Made by a program: the position numbers and the translations under genes. Source: DATFDN01 sp963830565 (lineage in GTDB: Bacteria; Pseudomonadota; Alphaproteobacteria; Acetobacterales; Acetobacteraceae). From it: a stretch of 64,000 nt of DNA. The notes beneath the pieces are model-generated. The model saw nothing but the letters and a program-made list of their open reading frames with translations, had not been told where the DNA came from and did not search any database. Positions 51,119 to 60,231 of the stretch are shown here, piece after piece (the stretch's first letter is position 1; every line of letters begins with the position of its first letter). The stretch is taken from positions 682,001 to 746,000 of the forward strand of contig CAWHMO010000010.1 of assembly GCA_963830565.1 (NCBI GenBank). The letters are read 5' to 3'.

Positions 51119-51227
51119 CGCCTCCGATCATTGCCAATATGAATCACACCCGCGCCCCGTGCCGAACTCCCAAAAAGCGATGCCGGCCAGACTTGTTTGG
51201 GTTTAGTCTGTCAATTGGAGGGCTCGC

Positions 51228-52172
51228 ATGACCAGTCCCGATCAAGTCGAACGCATCGCCGTGCTTGGCGCGGGCACCATCGGGGCGAGCTGGGCGGCGT
51301 GGTTCCTCTCGCGCGGCATCGGGGTCGCGGTGTACGACCCGAACCCGGCGGCCGAGGCCTACGTGCGCCGCTACGTGGCCGAGGCTTGGCCGATCATGGC
51401 CCGGCTCGGGATGGAAGCGCACGCCAATCCGGATGCGTGGACCTTCACCACCGACCCAGCCACGGCGGTGCGCGGAACGCAGTTCGTGCAGGAGAATGCG
51501 CCCGAGCGGGACAACATCAAGCGCGAGCTGTACGCCGCGATCGAGCCCGCCTTGGCCGACGACGGGATCCTTGCCTCCAGCTCGTCAGGTCTCGTCATGA
51601 GCGACCTGCAGCAAGGCTTCCGCGCCGCTCCGCGCATGGCGATCGGCCATCCGTTCAACCCGCCGCACCTCATCCCGCTGGTCGAGGTCGTCGGCGGCCG
51701 GGACACGACGCCCGAGACCATCGCCTGGTGCCTCGCCTTCTACGCCGCCGTCGGCAAGCGCCCGATCCAAATCCGCAAGGAAGCGCCGGGACATCTCGCC
51801 AACCGTCTGCAGGCGGCGCTCTATCGGGAGGCGGTCAGCGCCGTCGCCTCGGGGCTGGCGAGCGTGGAGGACGTCGATACCGCGATCACCGCCGGCCCCG
51901 GCCTGCGCTGGGCCATCATGGGTCCGCACATGACCTTCCATCTCGGCGGCGGAGACGGCGGGATGGCCCATATGCTGGCGCAGTTCCGCCCGGTGTTCGA
52001 GGGCTGGTGGGCGTCGATGGGCACGCCGGAACTGACCGATGGGCTGTGCCGGCAAATCATCGAAGGGGTCGAGGCCGAGGCGGGGGGCCGGTCGATCCAG
52101 GAATTGGCGGCGGAGCGGGATGAACTGTTGGTCGCGCTTATGCGGGTGATTGCCGAGCAGCGCGGAGCGTAA
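51228..52172 (+). CDS. 3-hydroxyacyl-CoA dehydrogenase NAD-binding protein (L-carnitine/gulonate dehydrogenase-like)
   Basis: A 314-residue short 3-hydroxyacyl-CoA dehydrogenase-fold enzyme. The Rossmann start is RIAVLGAGTIGASWAAWFLSRG, the catalytic region AIGHPFNPPHLIPLVEVVGG with the histidine and asparagine in HPFNPP, and GPGLRWAIMGPHMTFHLGGG marks the L-carnitine dehydrogenase/L-gulonate 3-dehydrogenase subgroup rather than classical beta-oxidation enzymes. Likely it oxidises a small hydroxy acid with NAD+. It is co-oriented with the Baeyer-Villiger monooxygenase 136 bases downstream, and its start lies just beyond IS remnants. Confidence 0.88.
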   Translation: MTSPDQVERIAVLGAGTIGASWAAWFLSRGIGVAVYDPNPAAEAYVRRYVAEAWPIMARLGMEAHANPDAWTFTTDPATAVRGTQFVQENAPERDNIKRELYAAIEPALADDGILASSSSGLVMSDLQQGFRAAPRMAIGHPFNPPHLIPLVEVVGGRDTTPETIAWCLAFYAAVGKRPIQIRKEAPGHLANRLQAALYREAVSAVASGLASVEDVDTAITAGPGLRWAIMGPHMTFHLGGGDGGMAHMLAQFRPVFEGWWASMGTPELTDGLCRQIIEGVEAEAGGRSIQELAAERDELLVALMRVIAEQRGA

Positions 52173-52307
52173 CAAAGCAATCGCGCAACACGCTGGTGCG
52201 CTGAGGCGAAACAGGGTGCAACCTCAGATCATGCGACCCAGCGCCCAATATTGAGCGGGCGGCGGCTTGCCGTCCCTCAACTGGCCCAGCTCATAGGAAG
52301 GCTTGCT

Positions 52308-53975
52308 ATGAACCACATGCAATCACAATCCGCGGACGGTAACACGAATCGCAACGCGGAGGTGGACGCGATCGTCGTGGGAGCGGGGTTCTCTGGCCTG
52401 TATATGCTCCATCGTCTGCGTGAACTCGGGCTTTCGACGCGCGTGTATGAGGCGGCCGACGGTGTCGGCGGGACTTGGTACTGGAACCGGTACCCGGGCG
52501 CGCGGTGCGATTCCGAGAGCTACTATTACTCGTACTCTTTCTCGGAGGAAATCCAGCAGGAATGGGAATGGACCTGCCGATATCCCGAGCAACCGGAGAT
52601 CCTGCGCTACCTCAATTATGTGGCGGACAAGCTCGATCTGCGTCGGGATATCCAGTTCAAGACCCGCGTCACGGCCGCGCTGTTCAATGAGAAAGCCAAC
52701 CGGTGGGACGTCGAGACTGACGATGGCGGTCGCGTCTCGGGCAGGTTCCTCGTCTCGGCGGTCGGCTGTCTCTCGGCCGCGCAGGTGCCCGACATCAAGG
52801 GTCTCGAGACCTTCGAGGGCAAGTGGTACCATACGGGCCACTGGCCGCACGAGGGCGTCGACTTCACCGGCAGGCGGGTCGGCATCATCGGCACGGGATC
52901 GAGCGGCATCCAGAGCATTCCGGTGATTGCCAGGGAGGCCGCTCACCTCACGGTATTTCAGCGCACTCCGAATTTCACCGTTCCTGCCAGGAACGCGCCG
53001 ATGCCCGCGGAATTCCAGCGGCACATCAAGGCAAACTACAGCGAGATTCGGCGAAAGACGCGCGAATCGTTTACCGGCATGCCTTTCGATGTTCCTGAAA
53101 AGTCGGCCCTCGAGGTCACGCCAGAAGAGCGACAGCGTGAGTACGATGCGCTTTGGGAGATAGGTGGCTTCAGGTTCTTGATCGAAAGTTACAATGACCT
53201 GATCCTCAGCAAGGAAGCTAACGATACCGCCGCTGAGTACGTTCGGGCAAAAATCCGCGAAATCGTCCACGATCCTGCTGTCGCCGAAAAGCTGTCACCG
53301 CGGGATTATCCGATTGGCACCAAACGTCCGCCCATCGACACTGAGTATTTTGAGACTTTCAACCGAGACAACGTCACCTTGGTCGACCTCAAAGCTTCGC
53401 CGATCGAGGTGATCACCAAGAAGGGCATCCGCACACGGGACGCCGACTATGAATTGGACTCCATTGTTTTCGCCACCGGCTTCGATGCGATGACGGGGTC
53501 GCTCTTCAGGCTCGGTATCCGCGGCAGAGACGGTGTCACGCTCCAGGATAAGTGGGCTGATGGGCCGCATACTTATCTCGGCGTCGCGACTACCGGCTTC
53601 CCCAACCTTTTCATCATCACCGGACCCGGCAGCCCCTCGGTGCTCAGCAATATGCCCGTCTCGATCGAGCAGCACGTGGAATGGATTGGCGACTGCATCA
53701 GTTACATGCGAAACCATGGTCTAGACTGCATCGAAGCGACCGAGGAAGCGCAGGAGGCGTGGGTCGCCCACGTCAACGAGGCGGCAAACGCCACGTTGTA
53801 TCCCCAGGCGGACTCCTGGTACATGGGGGCCAATATTCCCGGCAAGCCGCGGGTTTTCACGCCTTACGTCGGGGGCGTGGGGAACTATCGGCAACTTTGC
53901 AGCGGCATCGCGGAAAAGGGTTACGAGGGGTTCGTGATGACCCATAGCCAGCAGGCCACTACTGCCTCGGCCTGA
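52308..53975 (+). CDS. Baeyer-Villiger-type flavin monooxygenase
   Basis: A 555-residue FAD/NADPH monooxygenase of the cyclohexanone/phenylacetone monooxygenase type, converting ketones to esters or lactones. The first FAD Rossmann motif is IVVGAGFSGLYMLHRL, followed by DGVGGTWYWNRYPGARCD, and the fingerprint FEGKWYHTGHWPHE (FxGxxxHTxxWP) is intact; the NADPH Rossmann motif is IIGTGSSGIQSIPVI. I start at the ATG at 52308, which has GGAAGG upstream; the frame is open to 52251. It may act with the dehydrogenase before it (an alcohol to ketone to ester sequence), which is inference. Confidence 0.92.
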   Translation: MNHMQSQSADGNTNRNAEVDAIVVGAGFSGLYMLHRLRELGLSTRVYEAADGVGGTWYWNRYPGARCDSESYYYSYSFSEEIQQEWEWTCRYPEQPEILRYLNYVADKLDLRRDIQFKTRVTAALFNEKANRWDVETDDGGRVSGRFLVSAVGCLSAAQVPDIKGLETFEGKWYHTGHWPHEGVDFTGRRVGIIGTGSSGIQSIPVIAREAAHLTVFQRTPNFTVPARNAPMPAEFQRHIKANYSEIRRKTRESFTGMPFDVPEKSALEVTPEERQREYDALWEIGGFRFLIESYNDLILSKEANDTAAEYVRAKIREIVHDPAVAEKLSPRDYPIGTKRPPIDTEYFETFNRDNVTLVDLKASPIEVITKKGIRTRDADYELDSIVFATGFDAMTGSLFRLGIRGRDGVTLQDKWADGPHTYLGVATTGFPNLFIITGPGSPSVLSNMPVSIEQHVEWIGDCISYMRNHGLDCIEATEEAQEAWVAHVNEAANATLYPQADSWYMGANIPGKPRVFTPYVGGVGNYRQLCSGIAEKGYEGFVMTHSQQATTASA

Positions 53976-54028
53976 ATGGATGCTGGGTGGACTTTGATGG
54001 CTGCGGGAGGATGTGGCCCCACGGATCG

Positions 54029-55723
54029 TCAGCGCAGCACCGCTAGGTCGCATCCCTCGTCGGCCTGCAGTACCTGCTCGGCCATAATTCGGTCCCAGCC
54101 GCGCTTCGGAACGGCTGGTGGACGCCAGGAATCGCGACGGCGGGCAAGCTCCAAGTCGGGAACCAGCAGATCGATCCGCCGCTCGCGCACCGAGAGGCGG
54201 ATGCGATCGCCGGTCTCGATCAGCGCCAGCGGACCGCCCGCCGCCGCCTCCGGCGCAACGTGCAGCACGATGGTGCCGAACGCGGTGCCGGACATGCGGC
54301 AATCGCTGATGCGGATCATGTCCTTCACCCCTGCCGCCGCGAGCCTCTTGGGGATCGGCAGGTATCCCGCCTCGGGCATCCCGGCCGGGGTCAGCGGTCC
54401 GGCGTTCTTCAGCACCAGCGCGTCCCGCTCGGTAACGTCCAGCGCCGGATCGTCGATCCGCCTCGCCAGATCCTCGAGCCCATCGAACACCACGACGCGC
54501 GCCTCGGTCTCGAACAGCGCCGGCGTGGCTGCGCTACGCTTGATGATGGCGCCGCGCGGGGCGAGCGTTCCGAACAGCGCCACCAGGCCGCCGACAGGAG
54601 AGACCGGCTCGGTTGGGGCGTGGATATAGCGGCGATCGACGAAGGCGGGCTCGGCCAGGCGCTCGCCCAAGCGCGCCCCGGTCACGTCCCGCGCGTCCTG
54701 ATGCAGCAGGTCGCGCAATTCCCATAGCAGCGCCGCCATTCCCCCGGCAGCGTGGAAATCCTCCATGTAGCCGGCGCCGGTCGGCTTGAGGTCGACCAGC
54801 ACCGGCGTGGTGTCCGACAGCGCGTTCAGCCGGTCGAGGTCGATGCGGATGCCACGGCGCCCGGCGATGGCGGTCAGATGGATCAGCGCATTCGTGGACC
54901 CGCCGAGGGCAAGCAGCACGCGAAGCGCGTTCTCGACCGATGCCTCGGTGATGATTTCGGACGGGCGGATCGGGCGATGCACCAGCGTCATCGCCAGCGC
55001 GCCGGCCTCTTCCGCGGCGCGTAGCCGGTCGGCATGGACGGCCGGGATCGCGGCATGCTCGGCCGGCATCATCCCGAGCGCGGCGGCGACGCAGGCCATC
55101 GTGCTGGCGGTGCCCATCACGCCGCAGGTTCCGGCGGTTGTCGCCAGCCGCCCCTCGATCTCCCCGATGCGCGCCTCCGAGACCGTGCCCGCGCGATACA
55201 TCGCCCAGTAGCGCCGGCAGTCGGTGCAGGCCGACAGCCGCTCGCCCTGATAGGGGGCGGCCAGCATCGGTCCGGTGACAAGCTGCACGCACGGGATGTC
55301 GGCGGAGGCGGCGGCCATGAGCTGCGCCGGCACCGTCTTGTCGCACCCGCCGACCAGCACCGCCGCATCCATCGGCTGCGCGGTGAGCATAGCCTCGGTG
55401 TCGAGCGCGGCCAGGTTGCGGTAGTGCATCGAGGTCGGGAACAGCGACGGCTCGCAGAGCGAGACGGTCGGGAAGGCGAGCGGCAGCCCGCCCGCGGCCA
55501 GCACGCCGCGCTTGACCGCCGCGATCAGCTCAGGGACGGTGCGGTGGCAGTTGTTGTAGTCCGAGCCGGTATCGACAATACCCACCACCGGCCGGTCGAG
55601 CATCGCCTGCGAGTAGCCCATCGACTTGGCGAAGGACCGGCGGAGATAGAGGGCGAAATCGCGGTCGCCATAGTTGGCGGTGTTGCGGGAGAGGCCGCGC
55701 TTGGGCTCGGGAGTGTCGGTCAT
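54029..55723 (-). CDS. IlvD/Edd family dehydratase (sugar-acid dehydratase-like)
   Basis: A 564-residue iron-sulfur dehydratase of the IlvD/Edd family. Likely cluster cysteines lie in SDYNNCHRT, VGGCDKTVPAQ and TAGTCGVMGTASTMACV, and the later ISDCRMSGTAFGTIV is the conserved substrate-binding region. This pattern fits L-arabonate/D-xylonate/galactonate-type dehydratases at least as well as dihydroxy-acid dehydratase. It is divergent from the PPOX gene (94 bases between starts) and convergent with the monooxygenase gene, so no sugar pathway genes are linked. Confidence 0.87.
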   Translation of the reverse strand: MTDTPEPKRGLSRNTANYGDRDFALYLRRSFAKSMGYSQAMLDRPVVGIVDTGSDYNNCHRTVPELIAAVKRGVLAAGGLPLAFPTVSLCEPSLFPTSMHYRNLAALDTEAMLTAQPMDAAVLVGGCDKTVPAQLMAAASADIPCVQLVTGPMLAAPYQGERLSACTDCRRYWAMYRAGTVSEARIGEIEGRLATTAGTCGVMGTASTMACVAAALGMMPAEHAAIPAVHADRLRAAEEAGALAMTLVHRPIRPSEIITEASVENALRVLLALGGSTNALIHLTAIAGRRGIRIDLDRLNALSDTTPVLVDLKPTGAGYMEDFHAAGGMAALLWELRDLLHQDARDVTGARLGERLAEPAFVDRRYIHAPTEPVSPVGGLVALFGTLAPRGAIIKRSAATPALFETEARVVVFDGLEDLARRIDDPALDVTERDALVLKNAGPLTPAGMPEAGYLPIPKRLAAAGVKDMIRISDCRMSGTAFGTIVLHVAPEAAAGGPLALIETGDRIRLSVRERRIDLLVPDLELARRRDSWRPPAVPKRGWDRIMAEQVLQADEGCDLAVLR

Positions 55724-55817
55724 CGGCGGATGCTAGTCTGGTGGCGCCCGGCCGGCAATTTGCCGCCGCAACCTGGTCGTCCCGCCGCCGTTGGTCTGCA
55801 AGCCACAGGAGCCAGCC

Positions 55818-56216
55818 ATGACCGACATCCCCGAGAATTTCCGCGAGCTGATGCAGACCAAGAAGGCCTTCGCCAACCTGGCAACGGTGATGTCGGACGG
55901 CTCGCCCCAGGTCACGCCGGTCTGGTTCGACTACACGAACGGCAAGGTTCGCGTGAACACGGCCAAGGGCCGGGTGAAGGCGCGCACCATGACCGAGGGG
56001 GCCAAGGTCGCGCTGGCGATCATGGACCCCGACAACTCCTATCGGTACATCCAGGTGCGCGGCACAGTGGCCCGCGCGACCGAGGACGGAGCGGACCAGC
56101 ACATCGACTCGCTCGCCAAGAAGTATCTCGGCAAGGACACCTACCCGTTCCGGCAGGCTGGCGAGCAGCGGATCATGTACGAGATCACGCCGGAATCGGT
56201 GGATACGATGGGCTGA
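55818..56216 (+). CDS. PPOX-class pyridoxamine-phosphate-oxidase-fold protein
   Basis: A 132-residue split-barrel flavin-binding protein, of the small PPOX class (TIGR03618-like). The start is IPENFRELMQTKKAFANLATVMSDGSPQVTPVWFDYTNGKVRVNTAKGRVKARTM in pieces, typical of this family. Actinobacterial members use F420; here FMN or heme is more likely. AGGAG lies before the ATG at 55818. It is short and free-standing, convergent with the SDR gene. Confidence 0.85.
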   Translation: MTDIPENFRELMQTKKAFANLATVMSDGSPQVTPVWFDYTNGKVRVNTAKGRVKARTMTEGAKVALAIMDPDNSYRYIQVRGTVARATEDGADQHIDSLAKKYLGKDTYPFRQAGEQRIMYEITPESVDTMG

Positions 56217-56225
56217 GGGGACGGC

Positions 56226-56981
56226 CTACAACCCCACTCGACGCCGGAATGCCTCGTCGCGCAGCGAGAATTCCTTGCCCGACAAGTCGTCCGCCGCCGG
56301 CGTGCAGAGATAGACGATGGCCCGTGCCGGCTCGTGGACCGGCGTAAGCTGTTCGCGCGGGATGCGGCTCACCGGGTTCACGCCCGAGGCGCGGATCGTC
56401 ACCTGCATGTCGGTGTCCGTGGTGCCCGGCTGGAAGCCGAACACGCGGAGGCCGGGCACCGCCTCCAGCGTGATCGCCTGGGTCAGCATGGCGAGCCCCG
56501 CCTTGGCGGCGCAGTAGGCGCTCCAGCCCTCCTGGGGGCGTAGAGCGGCGCCCGACGAAACGTTGATGATCGTCCCCCGCCCGGCGGCGCGCATCTCCGG
56601 CAGCACGGCGCGGATCGCGTGGAAGGCACCGATGAGGTTGATGCGGATGTTGCGCGCCCATTCGTCCGGTTCGGCCTGCTCCAGGCGCGCGATCGGCTCG
56701 ACCACCCCGGCGTTGTTGACCAGCCCCGTCAGCGGCCCGAGCCGCCGCTTCGTCTCCGCCAGTAGGGCCTGAACCGAAGCCCAATCCGCCACGTCGCACG
56801 CAGTCGCCTCGACCCGCCCGCCTCTCTTGGCGATCTGGCCCGCGATCCCGGCGAGCCTTCCCGTGTCACGCGCGGCGAGCATCACCGCCGCACCCGCGCC
56901 CGCCAGCGCCTCCGCAGCCGCCGCGCCAATGCCGCGGCTGGCGCCGGTCACGACGACGACCTGCCCGGTCAAATCCTGCAT
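56226..56981 (-). CDS. Short-chain dehydrogenase/reductase
   Basis: A 251-residue classical SDR. The cofactor motif is VVVTGASRGIGAAAAEALAGAG, the NNAG motif LVNNAGVVEPIARL, and the catalytic triad is Ser in INVSSGAAL and YxxxK in SAYCAAKAGLAML. It reads the same strand as the epimerase gene upstream, 14 bases apart, and may be co-transcribed with it. Substrate unknown. Confidence 0.9.
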   Translation of the reverse strand: MQDLTGQVVVVTGASRGIGAAAAEALAGAGAAVMLAARDTGRLAGIAGQIAKRGGRVEATACDVADWASVQALLAETKRRLGPLTGLVNNAGVVEPIARLEQAEPDEWARNIRINLIGAFHAIRAVLPEMRAAGRGTIINVSSGAALRPQEGWSAYCAAKAGLAMLTQAITLEAVPGLRVFGFQPGTTDTDMQVTIRASGVNPVSRIPREQLTPVHEPARAIVYLCTPAADDLSGKEFSLRDEAFRRRVGL

Positions 56982-56995
56982 GGTCTACTCCGCGT

Positions 56996-57922
56996 TCACA
57001 CCCGCACCATGCACGTTCCGAGCGTGCGTGCCAGCCCATCGGGCAGGCGGGTTCCCGCGATGAAGCCTAGTGCGGCGCGCGCCGCCGAGGGATCGCCGAG
57101 CGAGGCGCGGATGTCGCCCGGCCGAGCCGGCCCGAACCCAATCTCGGGCGTCACGCCGAGCGTCCGGGCGATCGCGCCAGCGAGTTCGGCAACGCTGGTC
57201 GCCCGGCCCGTGCAGACGTTGAACACGCGCGCGCCCACCGAGGCCTCCCGCAACCCCGCGATCAGCGCGCGGACCACGTCGCCGACGAACACGAAATCGC
57301 GGGTCTGCCCGCCGTCGCCGAACACCGTCACCTCCTGGCCGGCGCGCAGCCGGTCGCAGAAAATCGAGATTACTCCGGAATAAGGCGAGTCCGGGTCCTG
57401 GCGTGGGCCATAGACATTGAAGAAGCGCAGGCCGGTGGTGGGCACTCGATGGACCAGCCCGGCGACGCGCGCGTGCAGTTCGCAGCCGAGCTTGTCTCCG
57501 CCATACGCCGATAGCGGCCGGGGCACAGCAGCCTCGGTGAGCGGCAGGGCGGGATTGTCGCCGTACACGGCCGCCGAAGAGGCATACACGACGGGCACGG
57601 GTCCGGCGCGTCGCGCCGCCTCCAGCACCGCGATCGTGCCGGTCAGGTTGACCCGATGCGTCCCAAGCCAGTCCTGGTTGCCCCGCTCGACCGAGGCGAT
57701 CGCCGCCAGGTGGAAGCACCCGGCAATACCCGTCATCGCTTGCGCCACGACCTCCGCGTCAGCCACGTCGCCCACGATCAACTCCGCGGCGATGGGCTTG
57801 TTCGCGAGCTTGCCAGTCGAGAGGTCGTCCAGGATGCGCACCCCATGTCCCTCCGCCAGCAAAGCGTCGGCGAGGTGGGAGCCGATGAAGCCGCAGCCTC
57901 CGGTCACGAGATAGGTACGCAT
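56996..57922 (-). CDS. NAD-dependent epimerase/dehydratase (UDP-glucose 4-epimerase-like)
   Basis: A 308-residue extended SDR acting on a nucleotide sugar. The NAD motif is YLVTGGCGFIGSHLADALLAEGH, with VVYASSAAVYGDNP carrying the catalytic Ser, and SAYGGDKLGCELHA the YxxxK. The RFFNVYGPRQDPDSPYSGVI segment binds the nucleotide sugar. Probably a UDP-sugar 4-epimerase for surface polysaccharide. It is upstream of the SDR gene and divergent from the FkbH-like gene, 164 bases apart. Confidence 0.9.
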   Translation of the reverse strand: MRTYLVTGGCGFIGSHLADALLAEGHGVRILDDLSTGKLANKPIAAELIVGDVADAEVVAQAMTGIAGCFHLAAIASVERGNQDWLGTHRVNLTGTIAVLEAARRAGPVPVVYASSAAVYGDNPALPLTEAAVPRPLSAYGGDKLGCELHARVAGLVHRVPTTGLRFFNVYGPRQDPDSPYSGVISIFCDRLRAGQEVTVFGDGGQTRDFVFVGDVVRALIAGLREASVGARVFNVCTGRATSVAELAGAIARTLGVTPEIGFGPARPGDIRASLGDPSAARAALGFIAGTRLPDGLARTLGTCMVRV

Positions 57923-58086
57923 GGCGATTCAACCGGGAAAGCAATGAAGCCTCCCCTATACCGCCTTTCCCAGCTTGATCGCTAGAAGTCTCTTCGAGGA
58001 TATCACGCGTAACGTGAATTGATGGACCAAGCACACGCATCCGGGTAGATAGATGCCTCGCAAGCTCAACCTGATGAAGGCCTGCT

Positions 58087-59973
58087 GTGGTTGCACTGAC
58101 TTGGCTGCCCCAAGAGCCGGAGCTTCGGGTCCAGTTGCGCGCGCTGCGTGCCGCTCCCGCGCCGCGCTGGGAGGAGGCGGTGAAGCTTGCGGGCTGCCGG
58201 CTGGACTTCCTGCTGACCAACGCGCTGGACGAGGTGGTGCGGCGGCGCTTCCCCGCTCCTCCACCCGACATCTCGGGCAAGCCGGTCCGCCTCGCGTTGC
58301 TCGGTTCGGCGACGATGGCCCATCTGCATTCGGCGATCCGCGTCGCGGGGCTGCGCCGGGGGATGTGGATCGACACCTACGAGAACGAGTATGGCCAATA
58401 CAGACAGGAGCTGTCCGACCCCCAATCGGGGCTGCATGGGTTCGAGCCGACTGCCGTCCTGCTTGCCCTTGACGCGCATTACCTGACCGCCGGCGTCACC
58501 GCCGCGATGGATCGGGCGGCGGCGGATGCGGCGCTGGACGAGGCCATGGGCCGGCTGCGCGAGACCTGGGCGGTCGCGCGCCGGGCCTTCCGTTGTCCGC
58601 TGATCCAGCAGACCACCCTGCCAGTTCATCCACCCGTCCTGGGCGCCAACGAGCACCAGCTTCCCGGATCGCGCGCCCGCTTCGTCGCGCGGCTGAACGC
58701 GGCCCTGCGCGATCTCGCGGAGCAGGAGGGAGTCGACCTGCTGACCCTGGACGACCGTGCCGCCCACGACGGCATCGCTTCCTGGCACGACCCGGCGTTG
58801 TGGCACCGCTCCAAGCAGGAGGTCACGCCGCTGGCCGCGCCGATGTACGGTGAGCTTGTCGCGAGACTGCTCGCCGCCAAGCAGGGCCGATCGGCCAAGT
58901 GCCTGGTGCTCGACCTCGACAACACGCTCTGGGGCGGCGTGGTCGGCGATGAGGGGGTGGAGGGCATCGTGGTCGGCCAGGGCTCGGCGCTCGGCGAGGC
59001 GTATGTCGCCTTCCAGGAGTACTGCCGGGAACTGGTGCGTCGCGGCGTGATCCTTGCCGTGTGCTCGAAGAACGACGAGGCGAATGCGCTGGAGCCGTTC
59101 GACCGCCACCCCGACATGGTGCTGAAGCGCGGCGACATCGCCTGCTTCGTCGCCAACTGGTCGGACAAGGCCGCCAACATTCGCCAGATCGCGCACGAGC
59201 TGAACATCGGCCTCGATTCGCTGGTGTTCGTGGACGACAACCCGTTCGAGCGGAACCTGGTGCGCCAGGAATTGCCGATGGTCGCCGTGCCGGAAGTGGG
59301 CGAGGACCCCACCAGCTACGCGCAGGCGATCGCCGATGCCGGCTATTTCGAGGGGCTCTCCGTCACCGAGGAGGACCGCGAGCGCACCGGCCAGTATCAC
59401 GGCAACCGCGCGCGCGAGGCGTTGAAGGGCTCGGCGACCGACCTCAACTCCTATCTGCGCGGCCTGGAGATGCAGCTTATCTGGCGGCGCTTCGACCGGG
59501 TCGGGCTGCAACGCATCGTGCAGCTCATCAACAAATCGAACCAGTTCAATCTGACGACGCGGCGCTACACCGAGGCCGACGTGCTGGCGGTCATGGATGA
59601 CCCGGATGCGTTCGGGTTGCAGCTCCGCCTGACCGATCGGTTCGGCGACAACGGCGTGATCGCAATCGTCATCGGACGCCAGCAGGCGGGCGGCGATCTG
59701 GCGATCGACACCTGGCTCATGAGCTGCCGCGTGCTGGGGCGCCAGGTGGAACCGACGACGCTGAACCTGATCGCCGCCGAGGCGAAGCGTCTCGGTGCGC
59801 GCCGGTTGGTGGGCGAATACATCCCGACGAAGAAGAACGCGATGGTCAAGGACCACTACGCCAGGTTGGGCTTCACCGTCAGCGAGACCGACGCACAGGG
59901 CGCCAGCCGGGCCGTCCTCGACCTCGCCCGCTTCAGCCCAGCCCCGACCTTCATCCATGTCACGGAGGCCTGA
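58087..59973 (+). CDS. HAD-IIIC family FkbH-like protein with C-terminal acetyltransferase-like domain
   Basis: A 628-residue multidomain enzyme. The central HAD domain has CLVLDLDNTLWGGVVGDEG with the DxDx[T/V] nucleophile (D276) and acid/base Asp, followed by AVCSKNDEANAL and FVDDNPFERNLV. Such FkbH-like proteins load a three-carbon unit from 1,3-bisphosphoglycerate onto an acyl carrier protein, removing phosphate. The C-terminal 190 residues resemble a GNAT-like fold (LTDRFGDNGVIAIVI, RVLGRQVEPTTLNLIAAEAKRLG). The start is GTG at 58087. An ACP gene follows three bases after its stop, supporting the glyceryl-loading reading. Confidence 0.88.
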   Translation: MVALTWLPQEPELRVQLRALRAAPAPRWEEAVKLAGCRLDFLLTNALDEVVRRRFPAPPPDISGKPVRLALLGSATMAHLHSAIRVAGLRRGMWIDTYENEYGQYRQELSDPQSGLHGFEPTAVLLALDAHYLTAGVTAAMDRAAADAALDEAMGRLRETWAVARRAFRCPLIQQTTLPVHPPVLGANEHQLPGSRARFVARLNAALRDLAEQEGVDLLTLDDRAAHDGIASWHDPALWHRSKQEVTPLAAPMYGELVARLLAAKQGRSAKCLVLDLDNTLWGGVVGDEGVEGIVVGQGSALGEAYVAFQEYCRELVRRGVILAVCSKNDEANALEPFDRHPDMVLKRGDIACFVANWSDKAANIRQIAHELNIGLDSLVFVDDNPFERNLVRQELPMVAVPEVGEDPTSYAQAIADAGYFEGLSVTEEDRERTGQYHGNRAREALKGSATDLNSYLRGLEMQLIWRRFDRVGLQRIVQLINKSNQFNLTTRRYTEADVLAVMDDPDAFGLQLRLTDRFGDNGVIAIVIGRQQAGGDLAIDTWLMSCRVLGRQVEPTTLNLIAAEAKRLGARRLVGEYIPTKKNAMVKDHYARLGFTVSETDAQGASRAVLDLARFSPAPTFIHVTEA

Positions 59974-59976
59974 GAC

Positions 59977-60225
59977 GTGCCCACCGACACCGAGATCGAC
60001 ACCGCGCTGACCGAAATCTTCCGCGACGTGTTCATGCGCGACGACATGGCGCTGCGCCCCGACCTGTCCGCCAAGGACGTCGAGGGCTGGGATTCATTCA
60101 AGCAAATCGAGATCATCCTGGCCACCGAGGAGCGGTTCGGCATCAAGATGACCACGCGCGAGCTCGACAGCCTGCGCAATGTCGGAGATCTCGCCCGGGT
60201 GATCGCATCGAAACGGGGCGGGTGA
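59977..60225 (+). CDS. Acyl carrier protein
   Basis: An 82-residue carrier protein. The phosphopantetheine serine is S40 in VEGWDSFKQIEIILATEERF, the usual DSL/DSF motif before helix 2. It starts with a GTG three bases after the FkbH-like gene and is likely its dedicated partner (glyceryl- or acyl-ACP). No polyketide synthase or condensing enzyme is adjacent. It is distinct from AcpP, which belongs to fatty acid synthesis elsewhere. Confidence 0.9.
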   Translation: MPTDTEIDTALTEIFRDVFMRDDMALRPDLSAKDVEGWDSFKQIEIILATEERFGIKMTTRELDSLRNVGDLARVIASKRGG

Positions 60226-60231
60226 GGGCAC

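Noticed and set aside
54029..55723. Dihydroxy-acid dehydratase (IlvD) of branched-chain synthesis
   Set aside because: The family is right, but motif details and the neighbours fit a sugar-acid dehydratase better; no ilv genes are linked.
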